Of a stretch of 64,000 nucleotides of DNA, positions 18,076 to 26,160 are shown piece after piece. The number at the start of each line of letters is the position of its first letter. The first letter of the stretch is position 1. This DNA is from a bacterium (GTDB lineage: Bacteria; Patescibacteriota; Saccharimonadia; Saccharimonadales; UBA4665): the NCBI GenBank assembly GCA_021848145.1, contig JAJZMX010000002.1, forward strand, positions 124,001-188,000. Direction: 5' to 3'. The notes beneath the pieces were generated by a model. That model was not told where the DNA came from, ran no database searches, and saw nothing but the letters and a program-made list of their open reading frames with translations. The position numbers and the translations under genes were made by a program.

Positions 18076-18960
18076 ATGCCAGAACTTCCTGAAGTAGAGA
18101 CAATCAGATTGGGCCTTAGCCGTTTAATAAACGGCAAGAAGATTGTGTCTGTTAATTACGACAATCCTAAAAGCTTTCCTAATAATAAAACTGAAGTAGA
18201 TAAATTTTTAATAGGTAGTAAAATTACAAAAGTTCGTAGGCGCGGCAAGGCTTTACTTATAGATTTGTCGACTGAGCACACTCTTATTACTCACTTAAAG
18301 ATGACAGGCCAGTTGGTGTTTGATAGCCGAAGAGTGCATTTTGGTGCTGGTCATCCGAGTCCTTCCTTAGTGCATGCTTTGCCAGATAAATCCACTAGGG
18401 TGACAATAACTTTCAGCGATAGTAGCCGATTGTATTTTAACGACCAACGCAAATTCGGCTGGATGAGACTATGGCCGACATTAGATGTAGATTCTCTTGA
18501 ATTTTTCTTAAGACTTGGACCGGAACCTTTAGAACCTTCTTTTGGCTGGAAGGAATTAAGGAATCGTTTTAAGCGCCGCTTGCGGTCACCAATAAAGTCT
18601 GCACTGCTAGATCAATCAGTTATAGCTGGTGTCGGTAACATTTATGCCGATGAAAGCCTGTGGGGGGCCAAGATTCACCCTTCGACTAAGGTTGGCTTGT
18701 TGACGACCGCAGACTTTAAGCGTTTACACGCTTCGCTTATTGAAGTACTTAAACTGAGCCTGGATAAGGGTGGATCTACAGACCGTAACTTTGTAAATGC
18801 AGAAGGAGAGAGGGGAAGCTACTTAGAGTTTGCCAGTGTTTTTCGGAAACAAGGTCAACCTTGCCCTAGATGTGGTACTACGATAGAAAAGATAAGAGTT
18901 GGTGGTCGTGGCACACATTTCTGTCCACGTTGCCAAAAAATTAAACAAGCTAAAATATAA
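18076..18960 (+). CDS. mutM: Formamidopyrimidine-DNA glycosylase
   Basis: A base-excision repair enzyme removing 8-oxoguanine and FaPy and cleaving the abasic site. The 294-aa protein begins MPELPEVETIRLGL (catalytic Pro2 and Glu3), has a conserved Lys in the LTHLKMTGQL strand, the helix-two-turn-helix GVGNIYADESLW, and a C-terminal zinc finger CPRCGTT...FCPRC. There is no ribosome site. A TATACT box lies ten bases upstream. It is followed at once by holA, whose -10-like box overlaps the mutM stop. Confidence 0.96.
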   Translation: MPELPEVETIRLGLSRLINGKKIVSVNYDNPKSFPNNKTEVDKFLIGSKITKVRRRGKALLIDLSTEHTLITHLKMTGQLVFDSRRVHFGAGHPSPSLVHALPDKSTRVTITFSDSSRLYFNDQRKFGWMRLWPTLDVDSLEFFLRLGPEPLEPSFGWKELRNRFKRRLRSPIKSALLDQSVIAGVGNIYADESLWGAKIHPSTKVGLLTTADFKRLHASLIEVLKLSLDKGGSTDRNFVNAEGERGSYLEFASVFRKQGQPCPRCGTTIEKIRVGGRGTHFCPRCQKIKQAKI

Positions 18961-18967
18961 TAGAAAT

Positions 18968-19891
18968 ATGAGCGTTATAACTCTTGCGGGAAGCAATAGC
19001 TATTTAATAGAAAACGAATTAAATGTTCGCTTAAAATCATTTATTGCTTCTAGCGGAGAAATTGGTGTTGAACGCATAGATGCATCAGTGGCTAATCCTA
19101 ACGATGTACTGCCCCGATTAAGCTCTCCTTCTTTATTTGCTGCCGAAAAGATTACGGTGATTCGTGGCTTGAGTGCTAACAAAGAATTTTCTGAACAATT
19201 TATCAATCTTCTAGAGCAACCGTATCCTTACGAAACAGATATCCTAGTAGTCGAGCCAAGGATTGATGCAAGGAGTAGACTATATAAAACTCTCAAACAA
19301 AAAACAGACTTTAAGTTATTTAACGAGTTAAGACCTTATGAACTATCTAAATGGATAATTAAATCTGTTGCTTCGCGGGAGGGTAGTATTTCTGCCAATG
19401 TAGCTGAATATCTGGTAGAGAGGGTTGGCCCTAACCAGGAACAAATAGACAACGAGATAGAAAAGCTAATTCTTTATGATAAAGAAATAACAAAGGCCAA
19501 TATTGATCTATTAGTAGAACCAAGTATAGGAAGTACGACTTTTGACTTAGCCCAAGCAGCATTTAGCCATGATGTACATAAGGCAATTGGTCTTTATTTG
19601 GAACAGAGGGCATTAAGGGTTGATCCAGCCATAATTATTGGTTCTTTGGCATGGCAGATAAATTTGTTGGCGCTTGTTAAGTCAGACCCTTCAAAAAGCG
19701 ATGAACAATTGGCAAAAGATAATGGAATTAATCCTTGGGCGATTTCAAAAGCAAAACGACTTGCCAAGGATATAAATACCAGTGACTTGGTTTATGCGGT
19801 AGATAAGTTACTAGAGATAGACTCCAAAAGCAAAAGCACATCGATCAATATTGATGATGCTCTTTTATACTATTTGCTTAAGATTTCTTAG
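18968..19891 (+). CDS. holA: DNA polymerase III delta subunit (HolA)
   Basis: A 307-aa clamp-loader subunit that opens the sliding clamp. The N-terminal AAA-like domain (ITLAGSNSYLIENELNVRL, then PSLFAAEKITVIRGLS) lacks a functional Walker A, as is normal for delta. The C-terminal collar domain contains IGSTTFDLAQAAFSHDVHKAIGL and INIDDALLYYLLKI. The ATG at 18968 is used because its TATAAT box ends six bases upstream and MSVITLAGS matches the family start. The open frame extends 23 codons further into mutM. Its end overlaps the convergent rpsT by 14 bp. Confidence 0.9.
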   Translation: MSVITLAGSNSYLIENELNVRLKSFIASSGEIGVERIDASVANPNDVLPRLSSPSLFAAEKITVIRGLSANKEFSEQFINLLEQPYPYETDILVVEPRIDARSRLYKTLKQKTDFKLFNELRPYELSKWIIKSVASREGSISANVAEYLVERVGPNQEQIDNEIEKLILYDKEITKANIDLLVEPSIGSTTFDLAQAAFSHDVHKAIGLYLEQRALRVDPAIIIGSLAWQINLLALVKSDPSKSDEQLAKDNGINPWAISKAKRLAKDINTSDLVYAVDKLLEIDSKSKSTSINIDDALLYYLLKIS

Positions 19892-20231
19892 TTGTTCTCT
19901 TAGGCGTGGTTTTTTTTGCAGCCGTCTTGGCGGCAGGCTTCTTTGTAGTAGTAGTCTTAGCCTTTGCTACAGTTTTGCTCGCAGGCTTAGCATTAGCGGC
20001 TTTTGCTTTTGCGGCTGCACGCTTTTTCATCCTTGCTGCTTTGTTCTTATGGATAAGTCCTTTTTTCAATGCACGGTCTATCTTACTTTGCGCATCAGAA
20101 TGCGTACTGGCGCTTGGCTTGGCAGACAGGCTTTTTATTGAACCCTTAAGGGCTCGTTTAGTTTTACTATTACGTATTGAAGCTTTTCGGGCTACATGTA
20201 CGCGCTTTTTTGCTGACTTAATTATTGGCAT
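19878..20231 (-). CDS. rpsT: Ribosomal protein S20 with Lys/Ala-rich tail
   Basis: S20 binds 16S rRNA in the 30S subunit. Residues 1-80 match the S20 helical bundle (MPIIKSAKKRVHVARKASIRN, KIDRALKKGLIHKNKAARMKKR). Residues 81-117 are a repetitive Ala/Lys/Thr tail (KPAAKTAAKKTTPKRTTKK) beyond the usual 86-90 length, probably an unstructured RNA-binding extension. It is convergent with holA. The last codons overlap the holA end. Confidence 0.92.
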   Translation of the reverse strand: MPIIKSAKKRVHVARKASIRNSKTKRALKGSIKSLSAKPSASTHSDAQSKIDRALKKGLIHKNKAARMKKRAAAKAKAANAKPASKTVAKAKTTTTKKPAAKTAAKKTTPKRTTKKS

Positions 20232-20368
20232 TCTTTTCTATCCAGTTAAATTAATTACGGTTCTTAACTATACAAGAGGTTATATTGCGAATGCAATGGT
20301 CGATGGACATAAGGGGCAAAACATGCTAGTATTTTCATTAAATTACCAAATAAAAAAATCTATATAAA

Positions 20369-21922
20369 ATGGACACTAAAATTCAGCTCGCCGAGAAACT
20401 TCAGGCCGCAAACAACATACTGGTTACAGTAAGCAATAATCCTACTGTAGATCAGTTATCTGCTTGCATCGGGATGACCTTGTGGCTTAATAAGATGAAC
20501 AAACACGGTACTGCAGTATTTAGTGGGGACATTCCTAATACCTTAGAGTTTTTACAGCCTGAAGCTACATTAGAGAAAAACACCGATTCCCTAAGAGACT
20601 TCATAATTGCATTAGACAAAAGCAAGGCCGACAAACTTCGTTATAAGGTTGAAGATAGGGTCGTAAAAATATATATAACCCCTTATAGGACAAGTCTTAG
20701 TGAAGATGACCTGGAGTTCAGCCAGGGCGACTTTAATGTAGACGCAATCGTAGCTATAGGAGTAAGCAAACAAGAAGATTTAGATCAGGCCATAATGGCT
20801 CATGGTCGTATCTTGCATGATGCCGTAGTAACAACGATAAACACGTCTAGTGACGCTGGCTTGGGGTCAATTAACTGGATAGACACTACGGCAAGTAGCC
20901 TTTCAGAATTAGTTTATGACCTTTGTCAGTCTATAGACGCAAAACAGTTGGATCCACAGATAGCAACAGCTTTGCTCACTGGAATTGTGTCAGAAACAGA
21001 ACGCTTTAGTAATAATAAGACTACTCCAAATACGATGAGTGTTGCTGCAGCATTGATGGGTGCAGGAGCAAACCAACAATTGGTTGCTAATAAACTAGAA
21101 GAAGGTCAGACAGCACAGAGTACCCCTACTAAACCCATAGCCGATAATGATGAATCGCAATCAACGTCTAAAAAAGAAGATAAGCCGGAAGAAAAGACTT
21201 CTGACGGGACACTTGAGATTGAACATACTTCCATAGAACCTCTGAAGCCAGAAGCCGGAAGTCAAGCAAAAGAAGAATTAGAGGCTTTAGCTGAAGAAGA
21301 AGCAGAACCGTCAGACATTAGGCCCCCTAAAGATTTAGGAGTAGACCTTAATGTTCATCAGGATGAACCACAAACAGACTCTACTCAAACCGAAGAAGAT
21401 AAGCCCAATGAAGACGAGGCAAATAAGTTCGTCAGCGAGCCCCCGCAGTTAGGCGGAATGTTAAGCGCTAACACTATTCCAGACGATGAAATGGAACCAT
21501 CCTCTGACCCCTTAAGCTTACCTCCTGTAGATTCAGTAGATTCACCCCGAATAATAGATCAAGCGGCTTCACATGACGAACCAAGCGACAAAGAAGCACC
21601 TAAGAATCCTGACGTGCCAGAATCGCAGCCACCTGCAGGCCCAGGGGTGTCAGAGGATACTAGGCAAACTGATGGCCCAAAAGAAAAAGGTGATACTCTT
21701 AGTGAACTTGAGAAAGCCGTAGACAGTCCACACTTAGGTGAATTAAGAGATAAAGCGAGTGATGCTCTAGAGAGTAAAACAAATGGTGAAAACAAATCTC
21801 AAGTGGAGTTTAATCCAAACGACTTTACTATAGATGAACATGATGACCCTGATGCTCCGCCTCAAGTGCCTCCACCAATCGTTCCTCCAGGCTTTTTGCC
21901 GCCTGAACCACCAGCTTCATAA
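20369..21922 (+). CDS. Degenerate DHH-like protein with long acidic/proline tail
   Basis: The 517-aa protein has an N-terminal globular half (1-240) laid out like DHH-family phosphoesterases (ILVTVSNNPTVDQLSACIGM, NVDAIVAIG, then GSINWIDTTASSLSELVYDL and LLTGIVSETERF). The metal-binding Asp residues and the DHH motif are missing: TVDQ replaces the usual DGD. The C-terminal half is strongly acidic and disordered, ending in a Pro-rich run (PPQVPPPIVPP). It ends 3 bp before truB. A binding rather than catalytic role is my inference. Confidence 0.6.
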   Translation: MDTKIQLAEKLQAANNILVTVSNNPTVDQLSACIGMTLWLNKMNKHGTAVFSGDIPNTLEFLQPEATLEKNTDSLRDFIIALDKSKADKLRYKVEDRVVKIYITPYRTSLSEDDLEFSQGDFNVDAIVAIGVSKQEDLDQAIMAHGRILHDAVVTTINTSSDAGLGSINWIDTTASSLSELVYDLCQSIDAKQLDPQIATALLTGIVSETERFSNNKTTPNTMSVAAALMGAGANQQLVANKLEEGQTAQSTPTKPIADNDESQSTSKKEDKPEEKTSDGTLEIEHTSIEPLKPEAGSQAKEELEALAEEEAEPSDIRPPKDLGVDLNVHQDEPQTDSTQTEEDKPNEDEANKFVSEPPQLGGMLSANTIPDDEMEPSSDPLSLPPVDSVDSPRIIDQAASHDEPSDKEAPKNPDVPESQPPAGPGVSEDTRQTDGPKEKGDTLSELEKAVDSPHLGELRDKASDALESKTNGENKSQVEFNPNDFTIDEHDDPDAPPQVPPPIVPPGFLPPEPPAS

Positions 21923-21925
21923 GTT

Positions 21926-22648
21926 ATGGAGGGAGTTCTTTTAATAGACAAACCTGCTGGTTGGACTAGTTTTGATGTAGTCAAATATGTCAGGAGAGTC
22001 GTTTCTTTAATGGAAGGCGTGCCTTCAAAAAGGATCAAGGTAGGTCACAGCGGTACGCTTGACCCATTTGCTACGGGCCTACTAATAATACTTGTAGGCA
22101 AGAAATTTACGTCGTCAGCTTCATATCTGTTAAAACAAAACAAAAAGTACTTAGTTACATTGGAATTGGGAAAAGTAAGCAGCACAGGGGATCCTGAAGG
22201 AGAAATTACTAGATCTATAGATAGTGCTAAGGTGCTTTCAAGGATGGATATAGAAGGGGCACTCAAAACCTTTAAAGGCGAGATATGGCAGAAGCCCCCA
22301 ATCTTCTCGGCTATAAAAGTTAATGGAGTTAGGGCGTACAAGCTAGCCCGCGCTAATCAGGATGTTGAACTCGAAAACCGACTAGTAACAATTAAGTCAA
22401 TTGAATTGTTAGATTATGAATTTCCGTTTGTAAAGTTTGTAGCTGAGGTGTCTAGTGGAACATATATCCGTTCTTTGGTTCAAGATCTGGGTACTAAACT
22501 AAAATGTGGCGCCTATTGCACAGAGCTCAGGCGTATAGCAATAGGAAATTATTCAATTGAACATGCAATTAAGCCTGAGCAAATAAATGAACAAACAATT
22601 AATGCCATGCTTCTAAAGGATGCATTAGTAGTAATGAAGGCTGAGTAA
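21926..22648 (+). CDS. truB: tRNA pseudouridine-55 synthase
   Basis: TruB converts U55 of the tRNA T-loop to pseudouridine. The 240-aa protein carries LIDKPAGWTSFDVV at the N-terminus, the catalytic motif GHSGTLDPFATG with Asp46, KPPIFSAIKVNGVRAYKLAR (RNA-contact loop) and SGTYIRSLVQDLG. The family's C-terminal PUA domain is absent, as in shorter TruB forms. It starts 3 bp after the DHH-like gene and is followed by rpsO and pnp, a familiar truB-rpsO-pnp order. Confidence 0.95.
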   Translation: MEGVLLIDKPAGWTSFDVVKYVRRVVSLMEGVPSKRIKVGHSGTLDPFATGLLIILVGKKFTSSASYLLKQNKKYLVTLELGKVSSTGDPEGEITRSIDSAKVLSRMDIEGALKTFKGEIWQKPPIFSAIKVNGVRAYKLARANQDVELENRLVTIKSIELLDYEFPFVKFVAEVSSGTYIRSLVQDLGTKLKCGAYCTELRRIAIGNYSIEHAIKPEQINEQTINAMLLKDALVVMKAE

Positions 22649-22668
22649 GAAACAGATACAAATCTATT

Positions 22669-22695
22669 GCTAAAAAGGATACTTTTTGCTAGAGT
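22669..22695 (+). promoter_or_regulatory. rpsO promoter (leaderless type)
   Basis: TTGCTA, a 17-bp spacer, then TAGAGT at 22690-22695 (preceded by TGC). The rpsO ATG is nine bases after the end of the -10 box, leaving almost no 5' leader. Confidence 0.6.
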
Positions 22696-22703
22696 AGCAT
22701 CAG

Positions 22704-22970
22704 ATGATAACGAGAGAACAAAAGGAAGCCGCTATTAAAGGTGTTCAGGGGCATGCCAAGGACACTGGCGGATCTAGCGCGCAAGTAGCAGTATTAACTG
22801 AGAGAATAAAGCAACTTACCGAGCATTTGAAAGAGAATAAGCATGACTTCATGGCGAGAAGAGGTTTATTGCAAATGGTAGGCCAACGTCGCCGTTTATT
22901 ACGGTATATTGCGAAACGTGATAGCCAAAGTTATCTTGAGCTTATACAGAAGCTCGGCATCAGGCGCTAA
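22704..22970 (+). CDS. rpsO: Ribosomal protein S15
   Basis: An 88-aa primary 16S rRNA-binding protein with the standard four-helix layout: HAKDTGGSSAQVAVLTERI, LTEHLKENKHDFMARRGLL and the RRRLLRYIAKRD helix. Length is exactly that of the family. It is preceded by its own promoter and followed by pnp after a 186-bp leader with hairpins, recalling the conserved rpsO-pnp pairing. Confidence 0.97.
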   Translation: MITREQKEAAIKGVQGHAKDTGGSSAQVAVLTERIKQLTEHLKENKHDFMARRGLLQMVGQRRRLLRYIAKRDSQSYLELIQKLGIRR

Positions 22971-22981
22971 TGTGCTTAAAC

Positions 22982-23102
22982 TTATTCTTCTTGATTAGTT
23001 CGAGAAGAAGAGCTTGTGCACATTAAAAGAACTACAGGTAATCTGGGGTAGAGCCACAGATATATTGCCAAGAGACAAGCACAAGGAAGGACAATATATT
23101 TG
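22982..23102 (+). ncRNA. Structured rpsO-pnp intergenic leader
   Basis: Two stem-loops precede pnp. TTCTTCT near 22985 pairs with AGAAGAA near 23003. ATATATTG near 23061 pairs with CAATATAT near 23093, extended by CC/GG across a bulge. In other bacteria pnp is autoregulated through cleavage of a hairpin here by RNase III. I infer the same kind of role, but the sequences are not recognisable homologs. Confidence 0.4.
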
Positions 23103-23156
23103 CACTCTGCCTCAAATTGTCGGAACACACACCGACCATGTAGGGAAAGGAATAAC

Positions 23157-25292
23157 TTGTCAGAAATAATTAACCCCTTTGGGAAGCCAATATTGGCTGT
23201 AGAAACAGATTTTTGTGGTAGGAGGCTTAGCTTAGAGATTAACCGTGTAGGATTCCGTTCTACTGCTTCCGTGATTGCCAGGTATGGCGACACTGTAGTT
23301 TTAGGAACCGCCATGCTCAGCAAAGAGGCAGTTCAAGGCTTCGACTATTTTCCACTAAGTATTGATTACGAAGAAAAGTTTTATGCAGCAGGTAAAATTA
23401 GCGGATCTCGCTATATAAAGAGAGAGGGAAGACCAAGTGATGAGGCTATTCTTATTGGTCGTTTAATAGATCGCCCGATTCGACCCTTATGGCCTAAAGG
23501 TTATAGGCATGAGGTTCAGGGGATAGCTACAGTGCTTTCAATGGATCCTGACTTTAGGCCGGACATGGTGGCTATGATTGCTACAAGCATGGCTTTTTTG
23601 TTAACTGGTGCACCTTTTGAAGGCCCTGTTGCAGGATTACGTGTTGGGTTAGATAAAGAAGGTAAATTCTCTTCTTTCTTGAGTCCAGAACAACAGGAGG
23701 CCGGCGGTTTAGATCTAGTTGTCGCTGGAACTTCTGACGGCGTAATGATGGTAGAGGCTGGAGCAAAAGAAGTAAGCGAGGAACAGGTAGCGGAAGCTAT
23801 AACATACGCCCACTCGGCAATGCAGCCAGCCATAGCCATACAGAACGAACTGCTTAAGAAAGTTAACCCTGAAAAACAAGAATATACCCTAGTATTGCCA
23901 GACGAATCTATCCAGGAGAGGGTCGATAAATGGGTTAAGGGTAAGCTAGGAGCCAACCTGAGGGCTCCGTATCCGGAGAGGAATGACCTTCTCCAGACAT
24001 TAAGGGATGCGATGCACGATGAGCTAACTCCGGAAGTTGAAGATTATGAGGATAAGAAGCAGGAATATGATGATGCTTTTACTTTAGCGGTACATAAAGA
24101 CGTGAGGGAAGGTATCGTAAAAGACAATACTCGTCCTGACGGGAGGGCAATGACTGAGGTAAGGCCTTTAAGCAGTCAGGTAGGCTTTTTGCCAAGAGTT
24201 CATGGATCTAGCATCTTTACCCGTGGAGTAACTCAAGCAATGAACATAGTTACGTTAGCTCCTCTTAGTTATTCACAGGCCATAGACACTATGGAGGTGA
24301 ATGGTGAGAAGAGGTATATGCATCACTACAACGCTCCAGGCTGGACTGTTGGAGAAGTCAGGCGCTTGGGCAGTCCAGGTCGTAGAGAGATTGGCCATAG
24401 TTATTTGGCCGAAAGAGCGCTAACACCAGTTTTACCACCAGAAAGCAGCTTTCCTTATGCTATACGTTCAGTAACAGAGATTATGAGCCAAAACGGATCG
24501 ACTTCTATGGCTGCAACCTGCTCAAGTTGTTTGGCGTTAATGGATGCAGGCGTGCCCCTAAGCGCCCCTGTTAGTGGTATTGCAATGGGCCTAATGTTGG
24601 ACGGTGATACCTCTTATATACTGAGTGACATTGCTGATGCGGAAGACTTCGCCGGCGACATGGACTTTAAGGTTGCTGGAACTGAAAAGGGCATAACTGC
24701 CCTACAAATGGACATGAAGGTCCATGGGTTAAGCGTAGAGACGCTTAAGAAAGCTTTGCTGCAGGCAAAAGAAGGTCGGGCATTTATCCTAAACCACATG
24801 CTTGAGACTCTTGAAGCTCCACGAAAAGACTTAAGCCAATATGCTCCTCGGGTGGAGTCAATCCAGATCCTCCCAGAAAAGATTCGGGAAGTTATTGGTA
24901 AAGGAGGAGAGACAATACAAAAAATTACTGCAGAAACTGGAGCTGAAATAGATATTGAAGATGATGGCACTGTGCGTATTGCCAGTTCGGATTTGAGTAG
25001 CATTAATGCCGCCAAACAATGGATACTAAGTATTACCGCAGAACCTGAGGTCGGAAAGATCTACGAGAATGTACCAGTCGTAAGTGTTTTAGACTTCGGT
25101 GCTTTTGTGCAGATATTGCCAGGTAAGGACGGTCTAGTACATGTTTCTGAAATGAGCGAAGAAAGGGTGAGTAAACCAAGTGATGTTGTTAAAGAAGGTG
25201 ACAGGGTGACAGTAAAACTAGTTGCTATTGATGACCGTGGTCGCCTACAACTATCCATGAAGGCAGCTGCCCGTGAGCTTAAGGACAAATAA
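23157..25292 (+). CDS. pnp: Polyribonucleotide nucleotidyltransferase (PNPase)
   Basis: A phosphorolytic 3'-5' exoribonuclease. The 711-aa protein has two RNase PH domains (first with GRRLSLEINRVGFRSTASV and LIDRPIRPLWPKGY, second with GSSIFTRGVTQAM and RREIGHSYLAERAL), then KH (LPEKIREVIGKGGETIQKI) and S1 (VVSVLDFGAFVQILPGKDGLVH). The start is TTG at 23157 with AAAGGA upstream. The frame continues upstream to 23100, but the TTG gives the usual length and a normal N-terminus. With RNase J and Orn in the same window, most of the mRNA decay set is here. Confidence 0.96.
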   Translation: MSEIINPFGKPILAVETDFCGRRLSLEINRVGFRSTASVIARYGDTVVLGTAMLSKEAVQGFDYFPLSIDYEEKFYAAGKISGSRYIKREGRPSDEAILIGRLIDRPIRPLWPKGYRHEVQGIATVLSMDPDFRPDMVAMIATSMAFLLTGAPFEGPVAGLRVGLDKEGKFSSFLSPEQQEAGGLDLVVAGTSDGVMMVEAGAKEVSEEQVAEAITYAHSAMQPAIAIQNELLKKVNPEKQEYTLVLPDESIQERVDKWVKGKLGANLRAPYPERNDLLQTLRDAMHDELTPEVEDYEDKKQEYDDAFTLAVHKDVREGIVKDNTRPDGRAMTEVRPLSSQVGFLPRVHGSSIFTRGVTQAMNIVTLAPLSYSQAIDTMEVNGEKRYMHHYNAPGWTVGEVRRLGSPGRREIGHSYLAERALTPVLPPESSFPYAIRSVTEIMSQNGSTSMAATCSSCLALMDAGVPLSAPVSGIAMGLMLDGDTSYILSDIADAEDFAGDMDFKVAGTEKGITALQMDMKVHGLSVETLKKALLQAKEGRAFILNHMLETLEAPRKDLSQYAPRVESIQILPEKIREVIGKGGETIQKITAETGAEIDIEDDGTVRIASSDLSSINAAKQWILSITAEPEVGKIYENVPVVSVLDFGAFVQILPGKDGLVHVSEMSEERVSKPSDVVKEGDRVTVKLVAIDDRGRLQLSMKAAARELKDK

Positions 25293-25319
25293 GGGTAAGT
25301 AAGGTTAAGACAATAAGCT

Positions 25320-25529
25320 ATGGCGAATAAGTTCATAAAATGGCAGCACACTAAGCTGGGGGAAATTGTTTCGGCGCTGGCTTGTTTCGGTTTTGCCTAC
25401 TGGTTCTTCACCCTAAGTGTTAATCTTGGGAACTTACTATACTATTTATTTACGTTGATGTTCCTTGTATATTTCTTTAAATTCAGTTTTCGGTTGATTG
25501 GAGAGTTAGTACATGGCATATTCCACTAA
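25320..25529 (+). CDS. Small two-helix membrane protein
   Basis: Not recognised. The 69-aa protein has two hydrophobic helices (about 15-33 and 37-58) with a basic N-terminus (MANKFIKWQHTK). It overlaps the uracil-DNA glycosylase gene by 17 bp, so it is probably translated from the same message as its neighbour. Confidence 0.55.
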   Translation: MANKFIKWQHTKLGEIVSALACFGFAYWFFTLSVNLGNLLYYLFTLMFLVYFFKFSFRLIGELVHGIFH

Positions 25530-26133
25530 GGAGAAGCAGCTTGATCAGGTTAAACAAAGCATAATTGCAGATAATGTATGTGAAAGTATAGCTTCGCAAG
25601 CCACCCAGTTAGTTTTTGGGGATGGCGACGTAAATAGTAGTATAGTTTTTGTTGGGGAAGCCCCTGGCAAAAAGGAAGATGAACTTGGGTTACCGTTTGT
25701 CGGTGCTGCAGGCAAATTCTTAAACGAAATGCTTGAAATGATTGGCCTAGGCAGAAGTGACGTGTATATAACTAATATCGTCAAGTACAGACCTCCAAAC
25801 AACCGAGATCCTCTACCCCAAGAAAAGAAATCCTTTTTACCATATTTACAGAGGCAACTAGAGATTATCCAGCCTAAAATAGTAGTAGCATTAGGCAGGC
25901 ATGCTGCTAACTGTTTTCTTCCTGAGCTACGAATTAGTCAAGAACACGGACAACCCAAAAGGTTAAAATTAAAATTTAGTGATAACGAACTAACAATTAT
26001 CTTGCTACCTCTATACCATCCAGCCGCCGCACTTTATAACGGATCAATGCGGCAAACCCTAATAGATGACTTTGCCCGGATTCCGGAAATAATTAAGCAA
26101 AGCAACAACAATTTAGAACAATTAACACTTTAA
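25513..26133 (+). CDS. Family 4 uracil-DNA glycosylase without intact Fe-S cluster site
   Basis: A 206-aa uracil-DNA glycosylase that would excise uracil from DNA. The family 4 motifs are FVGEAPGKKEDELGLPFVG (motif 1, near 46-64), TNIVKYRPPNNRDP (near 87-100) and the substrate motif YHPAAAL near 178. The four cysteines that hold the [4Fe-4S] cluster are reduced to Cys23; the others are Ile26, Tyr92 and Phe108. The fold and active-site motifs are intact, so activity without the cluster is plausible. It overlaps the upstream membrane gene. Confidence 0.88.
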   Translation: MAYSTKEKQLDQVKQSIIADNVCESIASQATQLVFGDGDVNSSIVFVGEAPGKKEDELGLPFVGAAGKFLNEMLEMIGLGRSDVYITNIVKYRPPNNRDPLPQEKKSFLPYLQRQLEIIQPKIVVALGRHAANCFLPELRISQEHGQPKRLKLKFSDNELTIILLPLYHPAAALYNGSMRQTLIDDFARIPEIIKQSNNNLEQLTL

Positions 26134-26160
26134 TAATTTAGAAAGGAATATAAGAAAAAT

